Counted from the first letter of the stretch, positions 40,798 through 52,700 are shown. The stretch is 64,000 nucleotides of DNA from Torreya grandis (GCA_037957365.1 JARHVA010002682.1:2073001-2137000); one strand, 5' to 3'. Translations and numbers: made by a program. Notes: a model not told the origin generated them from the sequence alone.

Positions 40798-42410
40798 ACC
40801 CCTTGTCTTCGATGCCCACTTGATTCACCTTAAATTTGAGACCAACCAAATTTACATTACCCTAAATAGTGTTAAGTATTTCTCACCCTTTCTCTATTTT
40901 AAAATCCTCTAACAATATTAAGTGTTTTCATTTATCTTTCATATGAATGTGATTTTTTTTCTTACAATGTTTTTTATATCATATGTTTTGCCTTAATATT
41001 TACATCTTAGTTACATTTGATATGTTTCAAATTAATTTATTCATTCTATTCATTCACATATTTTTTTTGTTAATTTTTATATCTTTTTAGTTAAGATGTC
41101 ATTTTTCACACTTTAGTTTTTGTTCCTTTTTACCATGCATTTGCTCACATTTGTGAAAAATTAATAAAAATGAATCACATAATAACATTTTTAATAATAT
41201 TATAGTATAACCATTGTAAATGATAGAATTAAAAATTATAAGTACAAGTCCACATGGAAAATAAGAAATGATATACATAGACACATGTGTCAAATTTTTC
41301 TACATCAAATACACATCAAAAATATGATACATAGCTAGATCTATAGTATACCTTCATCCCCACATGGTGGGTGAGGTTAATTTTCACTAAATATCATGTA
41401 GTTATATATGTGTATTGAAATATATAGTGTTTGAGTATGGGATCATAATCCTTAGAGATCTCCTCATGTTCTTACTAGCTCTAACTATAACTGGTGTACT
41501 CAAGTCATAGTCATTCCATGGGTATAAATATTCATGGTCAAGATATCCTATGTCATAGCTACCTATTTCCATCCTACACCATCCCATCATATTTTAAATA
41601 TCAGTGGAGTTTCAACCTCATGCTTCCATATGTGCTATCTAGTAGTACTAACTAGTCTAAGCTAGCTAACTTATAGTAAAATTAAAGGTATAAACAAATC
41701 TCCCATCTTTATGGTATCATTCTCTTATAGCACATCATCCAAAATATATTGGTGGGTCATATCCACTAGATTTAACCATCACACTTTCTACACTAATGCA
41801 TCTAAAAAATCATATCAAATTTGACATTAGATATCCATATAAATCATATATGTAAATAATCTATCACTATTACCTAGCATGCATATCTCTAAGTTTAGAA
41901 AAGGAAAGTGATATTAATACTCAATTATTATTATCTTTTTATTTATTTGAGGGTGCTTCTCAATGAAGGTCTCACCATCCACTTTGTCTCCATAGATGGT
42001 TCCATTGTCTCTATTTAAGTTGGGTTGGGTCCCTACCCACCTCTCATGTCAAACCATCAAGACCCAAATCTTTTATGGACACACTCATCCCTAGATGACC
42101 CATTTACATTATCTCATTGGCTCCCATTATATCATTATAACATCATGACCAGTTCCCACTTACTTCAATTTTATCTCCTATCACTACTACTAATGTCACC
42201 TCCCAACACATATGCCATGACAAGGTCTCAAAACCAAGACATCACCTAATATGTTATATCCCATTTATCCATGTGGATCATATGAATGTCTAACCAAATG
42301 GGGTGGGAACACCAATGTTGATATTGAGTATGTTATTCAAAACTATCTAGGAACATAGTCACATGCATTTTACTCAAACCATTAGGCATAATGGTCCATG
42401 ATCTAAGTTT
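40798..42410. other. Gene-free spacer
   Basis: AT-rich sequence, pyrimidine-rich on the plus strand at about 40870-41110. Small frames such as 42025-42249 show no similarity. The first 40 bases resemble the region around the PPT of elements B and C. Confidence 0.5.
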
Positions 42411-42419
42411 TATCCCATG

Positions 42420-43275
42420 CTCATACTATGGATATCCATGATCTATAATAATCCACTATGCCTTAGTATGGAATCCATAAAATCTTCCCTTGTGAATCAT
42501 ATCCAAAGATGACTATAGAGGGATCCATCTCAAAAATTAATATTTCCCCCACCTCCTCACCTGAGGTAGGTGGTCCCCAATTTGGTGTGTGATCCCAACT
42601 AGTTAGTATATAAGGAATAAAACACATATCTAACACATGAATAATGTCATTGGCCCCATGGTATACTAACCCCTGCTCAATATCCCATCAAAATCATGTA
42701 AAATATGTACCCATATTTAAACTCCCATATCATACATTGTGCCTTAATCTAATGAAAACTAACACAAAGATATAACATATAATAGACTGAACCCATCAGA
42801 CTTATGAAATAAAACTACATGGTCATAAGATTAATGATGACTTTATAGATATCTAGAATGATAGATACATAAATAAATAAGAGTCATATGATTAGGTTGC
42901 ATTGATTATACTTATTAGACCCTATATCCAACTAGGATAGCTTTAGATGTTCTACCAAAAAAATAGAACTCACATATCATAAGTTTTCCCTCAATAGGAA
43001 AAAACTAGTATCACATACACATCCTTTAAGGTGATGGAGACAACCATTGTGTCCCCATTCAAAACCCATATGAAGGTGTCTATAATCCTCTCCTAGATCC
43101 TAAATAACATAACTATTAGATCTACTCTCAAAGGGACCCAATGTACCCTGATGATCTAGCAAAAGCCAAAGTTGATCAGGCATGATCTATCTACATCTAT
43201 CATCTTGTCTAGTAGATCTGGTAGCCAATTCTCATCTACCATACTCTAAAGGCACCTCTGTATCTGCAAATACCA
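42420..43275 (-). pseudogene. Decayed frame resembling a plant mobile domain (PMD) protein
   Basis: A single minus-strand frame can be followed from MVDENWLPDLLDKMIDVDRS (43244) to at least GYDSQGKI (about 42480) with several stops but no evident frameshift. The segment ERIIDTFIWVLNGDTMV, then SITLKDVYVIL, resembles the R-W-x-x-E-T-x-TF...GE-x-T-x-TL-x-DV block of plant mobile domain proteins, found in transposon-derived host genes and Mutator-like transposons. Before it, TATTTGCAG at about 43270 looks like a splice acceptor. The part at 42540-42660 (WDHTPNWGPPTSGEEVGEI) is unassigned. The family assignment is pattern-based from memory; a chance frame is less likely given the length. Confidence 0.4.
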
Positions 43276-43379
43276 AAAAATAACAATCAATTAGACTTTT
43301 TATCAAAAAAAATGAGATAAAATTAAAATATAATTAAAATTTGGTATTAAAAAGGGCTTTATCTCTAATTTATTGGTCA

Positions 43380-43740
43380 TTTTTTCTCTTTTCCTACTAC
43401 ATCACCAAGTTCTACTTTATACTTTATTGTACATATATTTTTAATCCATTTGTATCAACCATAATCATACTTTATTGGCCATCTAGTTCTCTTTTATGAA
43501 TTTAACTACATACCTATTGTATTGACCATGTTTTCCCATTTCCTTACTATGTTGGCCACACCTATATTTGTATCAGCCATGAAATTTATTCCTACAGAAC
43601 CAACCACATACATACTATACCAACCATGTTTTTATACATTATATTATATTAGTCATACCTAATAGTACTAGCCATCCATTAATCCCATTATAGTATTACC
43701 AATGATTATATTATATTGACATGAAATATGGTATTGACCC
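43380..43740. repeat. Degenerate short tandem repeat with TTGACCAT-like words
   Basis: Words of the form TATTGACCAT, TGTTGGCCACACC, TATCAGCCATG, TACCAACCATG and TACTAGCCATCC recur roughly every 25-45 bases. Copies are strongly diverged. Confidence 0.5.
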
Positions 43741-44010
43741 TTTTCAATACCTTTCCTACATAACTCTATGAGTCGTAAAGGTGGTGTCAAACCACCCAAA
43801 TGTATCAAACTAGTCTTTATATTTACTTGATGATAGTGATTTTTTATTTTGGACATAAATACATTTAACCCTAAATTTTACATTTAGTTTCCTACTTGTC
43901 ACCCATCGTAATTTTATCTAAATTTTGATGTTTGTTGGGGAAAACGCTACTACATGGATTTCCCCATATGCTTAGATTTTCTAAATCTAGCACATATATT
44001 CAAATTAAAC

Positions 44011-44029
44011 AAAAAAAAAAAAAAAAAAA
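44011..44029. repeat. A19 homopolymer
   Basis: Nineteen consecutive A on the plus strand. It could be the tail of a retroposed sequence, but no source or target duplication was recognised. Confidence 0.95.
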
Positions 44030-44229
44030 CTAATACATCACTTGCCCACATGGCTCTTGTGACTAATCGTAGGTGACATCTATGTGCAATAGGAATCCAA
44101 GGGAAAAATTGCATTAATCACTTATTAGTATAATAAACATAAAAAATAAGCTCAAGGCAAAGCCTTCCCAAGCCTAGATACTTGGGGGAGAAATATAACA
44201 AGGTCAAACCCAATATAATGAGAAAAAAT

Positions 44230-45080
44230 GATAAATTACCTTCATCTTCATTCCAATAAGAGCTTAATTTTTGGCATAAAGTTGGCTTGTGTTCATCTTG
44301 TGTCAAAATGGAGTTTTTGTCAATGCTCTTTCTTTGTGGGCAAAACCTACCCTTTGATCACTTTGATTTTGGATTTGGCATGCATTGGAAATGAATTTAT
44401 CTCTTTATCAATTTGTAATTATAAGTTTGGATTAAAAGAGCTTGTTGGGATTGAGTGTGAGACCTTGTATTTAAAAGTTTCAATCTAACCCCACCTAGGT
44501 ATGATTAGGTGTAGGCTAACCTTAGGTTAGGCTTGGTAGTATAAATATAATAAATGATGTCTTTATTTATGCTTTATGGAGGCATGGTTCAACATTTATA
44601 ATTTTTATGGCATTTATGTTGATATTTTGTAATTATTGACTTTGAGGATGATGACATCATCATGACCTCACTTCCCTTGATATTTGTTGAATTTGATTTT
44701 TGAAAATTATAAACTCACTAATTCAACATGAATTATTTAACTAAGCATTTAATTTGATTTAGTTGGTTAATTAATTCTATTTAGGCTTTTGTTCATTCCA
44801 AGAATTGGGTAAAGTGCCCCGTTAAGCAGTCAAAAATGTTAGTTTGCTTAATCACAAACTGCCTAGGGTTAAATCCATGAGAGGTTATCATTGTGGACAA
44901 GGTAATATCCTAAATAGGAATATTTTGATGTAATTATGGGCACTTACATCCAATGTGCATATGAATTTGGTATGTTCATTAATTTATAGGTTTAATTTGT
45001 ATATTTTGATATAAATTAGTCTGAAGTCTACTTAGATATGGAAGTGATTGAAAAGGAGTGTTTATAGTTTACCCCTATTT
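44230..45080 (+). repeat. Left arm of a 2.1-kb inverted repeat
   Basis: The reverse complement of 45540-46370 aligns along this arm. The best block is 30 bases identical, including GGATGATGACATCATCATGA near 44645. Other blocks are AATCCATGAGAGGTTA (44873), the TTTATCTCT region (44395) and TTACCTTCAT (44236). Elsewhere divergence is strong. Confidence 0.85.
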
Positions 45081-45539
45081 GAGTAGGCATTGTAAGACAC
45101 ATGCATAATAATATATATTCAAAAATTGAAGAAGTTATTATGTTGAAAATTTTAATGATTTGGCTAATGTCCTAGAGGGTGGTTGATGAGCCATGGATGA
45201 CCCCTCAAAGAAATAGGTGACAAATAGTGTTGTCAAATGGGCCCTCAAAAAGAGGAAACAACATAGTCTAGTGGTAATAGGGGTTTAAATAATGATTAAA
45301 AAAAAATGGTTATAAAAATTAGCATAATGATGGTTCCTCAGTAAGGTGAATGTAAACATGATAAAATTCTACTTTGCTCCAGTAGGGTGGTTGTGATCAG
45401 TGATTGACATGAATAATTATCCCATTATAGAAAACTGGTTAAGGGAGCTCACTCATAAACCCATAATCATGGATTAATAGTGAGATGGAAAAGAAGATAT
45501 GTATGAATTTGGGTTACTTTATAGTATGGAGATGTTTAG
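45081..45539. other. Spacer of the inverted repeat
   Basis: About 450 bases between the arms, without coding similarity. The inner limits of the arms are uncertain by some tens of bases. Confidence 0.5.
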
Positions 45540-46370
45540 ACACCCTAATTTTTTCCAACTGTGATCCAACCAGACGTAAGATTGATTTATACCAAACAAT
45601 ATAAATTAAGCCTAGGAATCACTGAATGTCCTAATTTATCCACACATTAGACATTAGCATTCAGAATAATGTTTATCGATCCCTATTTATGGTATTATCA
45701 TGTACATAATAGTAACCTCTCATGGATTCATCTCCAATCAACTTAATACCTATAAAATTGATAATTTAGCCTTTGGACCCATTAAGCAGGGCACTTAAAC
45801 AATTCCTAAAGTGCAAAAATGCCAAGCAAAATGAATTAACTAAATAAATTAAATTAAATTTTTAAGTAAAATTTCCATATATAATTAGTGAAAATGAATT
45901 TTAAAAAAAGTAAATTACAATAAAATTGAGGTCATGATGATGTCATCATCCTCAAAGCCAAGGAATTGAAAATATCTCCTTTAAAGCCTTAAATTCAAAA
46001 ATGGAGAGCCATGCTTAATACATGGGATATCTATCCTAAATATTAATTGCTTTTCCCCTCCTTAACTCAACTAGAGTTAAACTAAACCTAAATAAAAAAA
46101 ATTTAGAATTAGTTTGAAAAGATATAAATAAAAATGCAAATACCATTCTAAAATAAACTCTCAAGCCAAAGTTATAATGTTCAATTGTTGAGAGATAAAG
46201 AATTCTTGTAGTGTTATAATGCAAAAATATTGCCAAGGAGACAAGGATAAATGATGCAAGTACCACCATTGTCAAATAATTATTGAGAACATGACTAATC
46301 AAATTACTCCATGGGAAACATACAACTCTTTCTCACAATGAAGGTAAAGAATACTTGTTTTGTCTTCCAT
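45540..46370 (-). repeat. Right arm of the inverted repeat
   Basis: Reverse-complement partner of 44230-45080. The arms carry equivalent short frames (plus 44228-44488, minus 46036-46302), which reflects the shared repeat and not a gene. Confidence 0.85.
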
Positions 46371-46995
<625 letters not shown>

Positions 46996-47099
46996 AAGTT
47001 ATGATTAAAATACCGACTGAAGTTTTTTATGTTTATTTGTGTTCAGTTTTATTTTTAGCATTGATTTTGCAGGTTATTTTTTTTTGTTTTCGTCCAATC

Positions 47100-47104
47100 A
47101 AACA
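47100..47104. other. Target site duplication of element D, left
   Basis: AAACA directly before the LTR start; identical to 60004-60008. Confidence 0.9.
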
Positions 47105-47255
47105 TGTTGTTCCCAAAATATATCACTCATTTTTTTGGTAAAACATATGAACTATTTTGGTCGTGCAGGCCAAAATTCCCTCTTCCCTTCTCAAAAATTG
47201 TTCTGGTTATTCAAAATTTCCATTTTTCAAGCTTTTTCAGCTAAACAGACTCTGT

Positions 47256-47440
47256 AAGTTCATTTCTATGGACTCTATAGGTTTAAATCTACAGACTCTA
47301 CAAGATTGAATCTACAGACTCATTTCTATGGACTCTATAGGTGAGAATATATAGACTCATTTCTATGGACTTTATAGGCCGTAATCTATGGACTCATTTC
47401 TACGGACTCTGCTAGTTCATTTTTATGGACTCTACAGGAA
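47256..47440 (+). repeat. ~37-bp tandem repeat in 5' LTR
   Basis: CATTTCTATGGACTCTATAGG or close variants start at 47261, 47321, 47358, 47395 and 47418, the central spacing being 37 bases. The equivalent stretch in the 3' LTR is 56795-56985. Confidence 0.85.
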
Positions 47441-47499
47441 AGAAACAAGCTCTCAACACTTAGGCAATTTCAAGGTTAGTTCAACATCAAAATTTAAAT

Positions 47500-48530
47500 A
47501 GGTTCAATACCTTGGTTCAACCAAAAAATTTCTTCACCAAGATTCAAACAAAAGATTGAACCATTGAAGCCCACTTCTCAAAGGTTCAACGGGTTCAAAG
47601 GTTCAATGACATCAACAAGCTTAAAGAGTTAAGTGTTTCAACAAAAGTTCAAAGTTTAACCACTTCAACAAGTTCAATGGATTCAAATGGCTTCAAAAGA
47701 CTTAGCAAAAAGTAGAAGGCTTGAACTGTTGAACCTTTGAACCTTGAACCAAAATAGTTCAACAGGTTCAACAGGTTCAACAGTTCAAAGGTTCAATAAG
47801 TGGTTTGTTCAATGAAGTTGGTTTAAGCAATCAAGTGGAACACAAGAAGAAAATGATTGAATCATTGAACCTTTGAACCATTGAACCAAAGTTGGTTCAA
47901 TCGATTGGTTTAGTCAGCCAGTTCAAAGGAGTGTCTCAAAGTGAAAAGACTAGGTGCCCTTGCGGAGGATAGTGAACTAAAGGCCAATTGCCCTTGCATA
48001 GGGCAATGAAGAAAAGAAGGTTTTGAGGAACAAAGGAATGAACCGTTGAACCATTGAACCATTAAACCTTGAACCAAATTGGTTCAATGGGTTCAAAGGT
48101 TCAATGGGTTTAATGGGTTCAACGAGTTTAATGGATTCGAAGAGATCAAGGGACTTAGAAAAATAGAGAAGCAATGGAACAAAGGATGAACCAATGAATC
48201 AATTGAACCTTGAACCAAAAGAGTTCAAAATTCAAAGGTTCAAAGGTTCAACGGTTCAAAAGAAGTGCCAGATAAAGGAAGGAAGTGGATGATTCTACAG
48301 ACTAATTAAAAGGGATGGCTTTACCAAAGAGCAAACAAAGGATGAACCATTAAACTGATTGAACCTTGAACCAAAAAAGGTTCAAAGGTTCAACGGTTCA
48401 AAGGTTTAATGAGATTGGTTCAAAGCAATTGGTTCAAGCAGTCAATTGAATGAGTGAAATGCAAGATTAAACCATTGAATTATTGAACCAAAGTTAGTTT
48501 AAAGGTTTAAAGGTTCAACATGAATGGTTC
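47500..48530. repeat. GGTTCAA/TTGAACC hairpin array in 5' LTR
   Basis: The heptamer GGTTCAA and its reverse complement TTGAACC recur dozens of times. Typical blocks have a run of TTGAACC words, then CCAAA or similar, then a run of GGTTCAA words, so each block can fold on itself (about 47728-47790, 47860-47900, 48040-48130, 48200-48260, 48350-48410, 48470-48520). Between blocks lie repeated phrases such as GTGCCCTT with GAGGATAGTGAACTAA. Confidence 0.9.
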
Positions 48531-48674
48531 AAAGGAGTGCCCCAAAGCTAAAAGAACAAGTGCCCTTATGGAGGGTAGTGAACTAAGGGTAGGTGCCCTT
48601 GCAAAGGGATAAAAACATTGGTTCAAAGATCAAAGGAAGCACTGGACAAAGGGATGGTTCAATCAAAGACCAAG

Positions 48675-48756
48675 AAAGTGATTGAACTGAGAAAGCGATT
48701 GAACCAGGGAAGTGATTGAACTAAGGAAGCAATTGAACTAGGAAAGTGATTGAACC
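48675..48756 (+). repeat. 17-bp tandem repeat, five units, 5' LTR
   Basis: Unit AAAGTGATTGAACCAGG with variants (AAAGCGATT, GAAGTGATT). Five units here, seven in the other LTR. Confidence 0.93.
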
Positions 48757-49548
48757 ATTGACATCCTCATGGATGTCAAATTTAAGATAATGAAATATCC
48801 ATCAATTTTCAAATACGGCATAGAGCTTGTGAACAAATTTAGTGCATGGCCAAAGAGATAGCCTAAGAGCTCAAATCACACAGATAAAGACAAAATATAA
48901 TGGAAGTCACCATGTGTCCCTTGTAAAACTCGGCAAAAAGCACCAAGTGTCAACGTCTATTATTTCTTACTTTTGTCTCATTATTTAGTAATGACTATAG
49001 TGGGCCTCGGGTGATTTGCTAAGGTAAGCATAGCATTCCAAGTGTCATCGTCTGTGTGAATCTAAATGAGCCCATAATTTTCTATAGTGTTTCTAAAAGC
49101 TCAGTGGAAGCTGCCATGTGTCATCTTTCGTAGGACTCTCAAAGGATATCTTAAGCTTCTATAAGTTAAATGGATGTTGCCAAGTGTCCTCACCTGCTTC
49201 ACAATGGAAAGCACCACCTGTCCCTTCATCAGGGATAAAGCACCTGAGAGCTCAAAATATAGTAAGGAAAAGGGAAATGATAGATAAAGATTAGAAAATA
49301 GCCACACATGGGATACGTTTCTAGAAGGTGAAGCAGTCAACCAAGTGGACTTCAGAGAGCATGAAAATTTAATGGCATGGCCTATTCTCTTGCATTGAGT
49401 AAAGAACATCTTTGCACACATCAGGTGGCCCATATTTAATACCGATGCTCGATTCTAGCATAGCCCATGGAAAAAATTTAAAATGTATTGAATGCATCAT
49501 AGGCCATCATTTTTGTGAAACAAAGTACCCAAGTCTTTCTTGGAGCTC

Positions 49549-49555
49549 TATATAT
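49549..49555 (+). promoter_or_regulatory. Candidate TATA box of element D
   Basis: TATATAT before TGGACTC. It is conserved at 59096-59102 in the 3' LTR. The palindrome AGAGAGATCTCTCT begins 28 bases downstream of its start, where transcription would be expected to begin. Confidence 0.5.
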
Positions 49556-50186
49556 TGGACTCTTTCTTATTATTTTAGAGAGATCTCTCTGTTATCAGAA
49601 ACAAAACTTTGCCCAAATTGAAAGGCATTACTGAGACTTTGAGCTCAGATTGTTGATCATATTTCATTATTTGAATAAGAAAACAAGTGACTTTTTAGAC
49701 TTTGTGTTAGAATAGCTTAGTTGTTGGGGAAATTATTCTTATGTCTATTTCCTTAATACATTTTTTGTCCATTTAATTAAATAAGCAGAATTAGTGAAAG
49801 TAATCAAGAAGGTGTCTTGAAGTGGGTTATGGAGAGACTTTGTGCTGCCACAATTGTCTTTAGTTTGTCTATTTTATATTTCTATGTAAAAGATCTTGGG
49901 ATGACTTTGTCCCCTCATTATCCTTCATATTTCACTCTTTGGAAGTTGAGGTGGAGACTTTGTGCTACATTTCATCCTTTTGTGTTGCTGCACCCTATTA
50001 TAGTTACTTGTCACTACCTCAAAGGTTCCTGTTGTCTATTGAACAACACTTCTGAAAGAAGAAGAGTGCCTTCTATATTTTCATCAAGATTTTACCTTTG
50101 ATTTGTAAATATCATCTTTGAAAAAAGAGAGATGGATGGTGTTATCCTACCCTTGAGTGTTATTTTCAACTTATTTATAGTAGATT

Positions 50187-50189
<3 letters not shown>

Positions 50190-50263
<74 letters not shown>
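50190..50263. repeat. (AT)37 microsatellite in 5' LTR of element D
   Basis: 74-base AT run. The homologous run in the 3' LTR is 107 bases long. Confidence 0.99.
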
Positions 50264-50266
<3 letters not shown>

Positions 50267-50427
50267 CTTCATACTTATAGGGAACCTCCCCTTGATGAGA
50301 GGAGAGATTTGTCCCCTTTTGATGTGGTAAACCTACACATTTGGCTGACCAATCTTCCTTATTGTGGTTGATCAAACCTATTTTGCTCATCAGTACGCTA
50401 GTGACAAAATATTCACCCAACAATTTT

Positions 50428-50447
50428 TGGTGACTCCACTAGGGATT
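50428..50447 (+). other. Element D primer binding site
   Basis: TGGTGACTCCACTAGGGATT begins five bases after the LTR. It matches, with transitions, the TGGCGACTCC-x-CTGGGGA form that follows the LTR in many plant Tat-like elements. The priming tRNA is not assigned here. Confidence 0.7.
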
Positions 50448-50729
50448 CGAACAAGCAGTTCCTATCATTATCCATTATATACTTTGGCGAATCTCATTTG
50501 GGTCTTACCCATTATCATTGTAGCCTTATCCATTTACCCCACTGTGGAAGAACACACAGTTTGAATCCTCAAGCTTTAAGCTGAAGTAGTGCTAGTTCTT
50601 TTCCATTTTTATTTTTACACTCTGACAGATCCATGATATACATGAAGCCAAAGGGCTAAAGGTATCATTGACCCTATATTTGAGTTGGTACAACAAAGTA
50701 ATTTTGATCTATTTCCTTCACCATCTCAC

Positions 50730-51572
50730 CTCTAATGAACTAGGATATTTTTTCCTACTAAAGTCAAGTCTCCATTACTAGGCAAAGCATCTATTTCTGC
50801 TATTAATAAAGCTTTGCCAATACTTACCCCTCTGAGATTTGTTATTCCACCTTTCCATAGTCATAAAATGGCAATTCAAGGCCCTTGGGGTAAATCTTTT
50901 GGCCCACTCAATTTAACTCCACCTCTACATGAGCTACCACACAGTTTAAGGAAAAATTTCCCCAATTTCTATGATGGGAAGGTTCATCCTAACGAACACA
51001 TTACAACCTTCAGCATAGCCTATGGTGTGATAGGAGTAAAATTTGAGGATGTGGCAGTCAAATTTTTTGTAGAAACATTGCAAGGTGTTGCTACAGACTG
51101 GTTCTACCACTTGTAGGCTTAGTTGGTGACTATTTGGAACACTCTCAAAGCCAAATTTGAAGCCATATTCAAGCCTATAGAAGATGCACATGCCCTGCTA
51201 GCTCAACTCACACAAATGAAGAAGGAGCCTCATGAACCAATGAGGGATTTCATAGCTAAGTTTGACAAGCTGAGGAATAGGATTCCTATAATTACTCAGC
51301 CAAAACCTAAAAACCTTAAATGTTTCTTCATCAATTCTCAGTTGCCTAAAGTTAGTTTTCTACTGAGACGTGCTGGCCAAATAGACCTTGATGTAGCTCA
51401 AGATTTGGCCACTGATGTGGAAGATGACCTTATCTTGGAAAGAAAGATAAGGAGAGATCCTAATAGAGGTAAATATTCTTCATCTTTGAAATATCCATCT
51501 ATAGGTACCACTGATCCAATGGTGCAGAAGCTGAAAAATGAGTTGCTAGCTCTTAATAAGAAAATGGTGTAA
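50730..51572 (+). pseudogene. Element D gag
   Basis: One frame runs from about 50730 to 51572 with only TAG stops at 51114 and 51120, both where Gln is expected (DWFYHL, stop, A, stop, LVTIWNTL). Blocks HSLRKNFPNFYDGKVHPNEH, FFVETLQGVATDWFYHL and WNTLKAKFEAIFKP, then LTQMKKEPHEPMRDFIAKF and INSQLPKVSFLLRRAG, are a retrotransposon gag domain in full order. The protein would form the particle around the RNA. No zinc knuckle was seen. The start of the protein is uncertain, probably near 50640-50814. From 51573 to about 52250 a low-complexity linker with stops leads to the protease in the same frame or close to it. Confidence 0.9.
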
Positions 51573-52259
51573 GGGATATCTTCAGCTCCTTCTTACAGAG
51601 ATATGCCAAGGAGGACAACCAAATTATCTTCCTTACCTATAGGGGAAACTTGCCATTGAATCACCCCCAACCAATTTAGTAGTTAGATATCTTGAAACAA
51701 AATTTGATTTCTCTTTTTAGCCTAAATTAAACCAAGAAAATGATGCTAATCTCCTTACAAAAGACCAAGAAGAATTAGCTGGAAACTCCAACATTGGTTT
51801 CCTAAATTACCAGGATGAACCTAGAGATAAAGGTGAAGCAATTGATGGATCATATGATGTATTCACTCAATCCCAGAACTAGTTAGCCCAGCAAGCTAAT
51901 AAATAAAAAATAGGGGAAAGTTCTTAGCCTGGAATTTCAATTGCCAAACAAGGAACTTCTCTACCTTTCCAGCCAAAAGACCCAATGAGTAATAAAAAGG
52001 TAAGTACATCAAGCATTCCTCCATCTTCAACTTCAATTCCATAGACTAATACCACCATGAAATACCTTCCTCTGTTCCTAGTCCATTTCAGTCATTTGGC
52101 ATAATCGACCATGTCAAGAAGACCAAAATTCAAATGTTTGAATTTAAATTCTTATAATCCAATCCTGAGCAGTTAGATAGGTTAGTTCAGTGTGGGAAGA
52201 ATAAAGCCATCCCTACAGGACAAGATGTTAAAAAATTAACTCATGATCCTCCAAGGAAC

Positions 52260-52700
52260 ATGTCCATCCCAAAAAATCTTGTCATTACTCCTCTAGCTAC
52301 CCCTAGGAAAATAGAGCCTTTTTATGTTTCCCTATTGATAAAAGGTCACAAACTGAGCAATTACATCATAGACTCAGGTGCATCTGACAACATCATGCCT
52401 ACCAAGGTGGCAAAATCTCTTGGACTCATGCTGACCAAAACATTTGGGAGATGTTTCTCCATGGATAAAAAACAAGTACCACTATTGGGACAGATTAAGG
52501 ATGCCCAATTTGCATTTGCCACCTTTCTAGAAAAGAGAATCAAGATGATTATCTTGGTGGCTGATGTCCTAGCCTCATACGGCATCCTTCTTGGGTGAAA
52601 TTTTTGCAAGGATGTTAGAGGAGAATTGAGCATGGACCTTTCTGAAGTGAGGATCCCTGCCAAAGGCATCATGTAGAGGATGCTTCCTAAAAAGGAAGCA
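52260..52700 (+). pseudogene. Element D aspartic protease
   Basis: MSIPKNLVITPLATPRKIEP leads to FYVSLLIKGHKL and NYIIDSGASDNIMPTKVAKS with the active-site Asp-Ser-Gly-Ala intact. KTFGRCFSMDKKQVPLLGQI, then ILVADVLASYGILLG and, after a TGA where Arg is expected, NFCKDVRGELSMDLSEV complete the family blocks. Apart from TGA at 52598 and TAG at 52674 the domain is open. It lies in the same frame as gag, so a single Gag-Pro reading frame is likely in the ancestor. It would process the polyprotein. Confidence 0.92.

Larger units (their letters stand above)
47105..50422 (+). repeat. Element D 5' LTR
   Basis: Layout from left: unique start; a ~37-bp repeat (CATTTCTATGGACTCTATAGG) at 47256-47440; a dense array of GGTTCAA and TTGAACC words at 47500-48530; a 17-bp tandem repeat at 48675-48756; non-repetitive sequence with a TATATAT box at 49549-49555 and a perfect 14-bp palindrome at 49577-49590; then an (AT)n run at 50190-50263 and the end at 50422. 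Confidence 0.95.

Noticed and set aside
44011..44029. Poly(A) tail of a LINE or processed pseudogene
   Set aside because: No reverse transcriptase, no coding body and no flanking duplication were seen next to it.
44228..46302. Two short frames in the inverted repeat as a gene pair
   Set aside because: They correspond to the same repeat in opposite orientation and are not preserved as coding sequence between the arms.
47500..48530. CRISPR-like array
   Set aside because: The repeated words are only about 7 bases, occur in both orientations at irregular spacing and lie in a plant LTR; no spacers or cas genes exist.
47500..48760. tRNA genes suggested by many GGTTCAA words
   Set aside because: No A box or cloverleaf accompanies them; they are repeat units in an LTR.
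49101..49433. 110-residue minus-strand frame
   Set aside because: It lies within the 5' LTR of element D and opposite to the element's reading direction, with no recognised domain.
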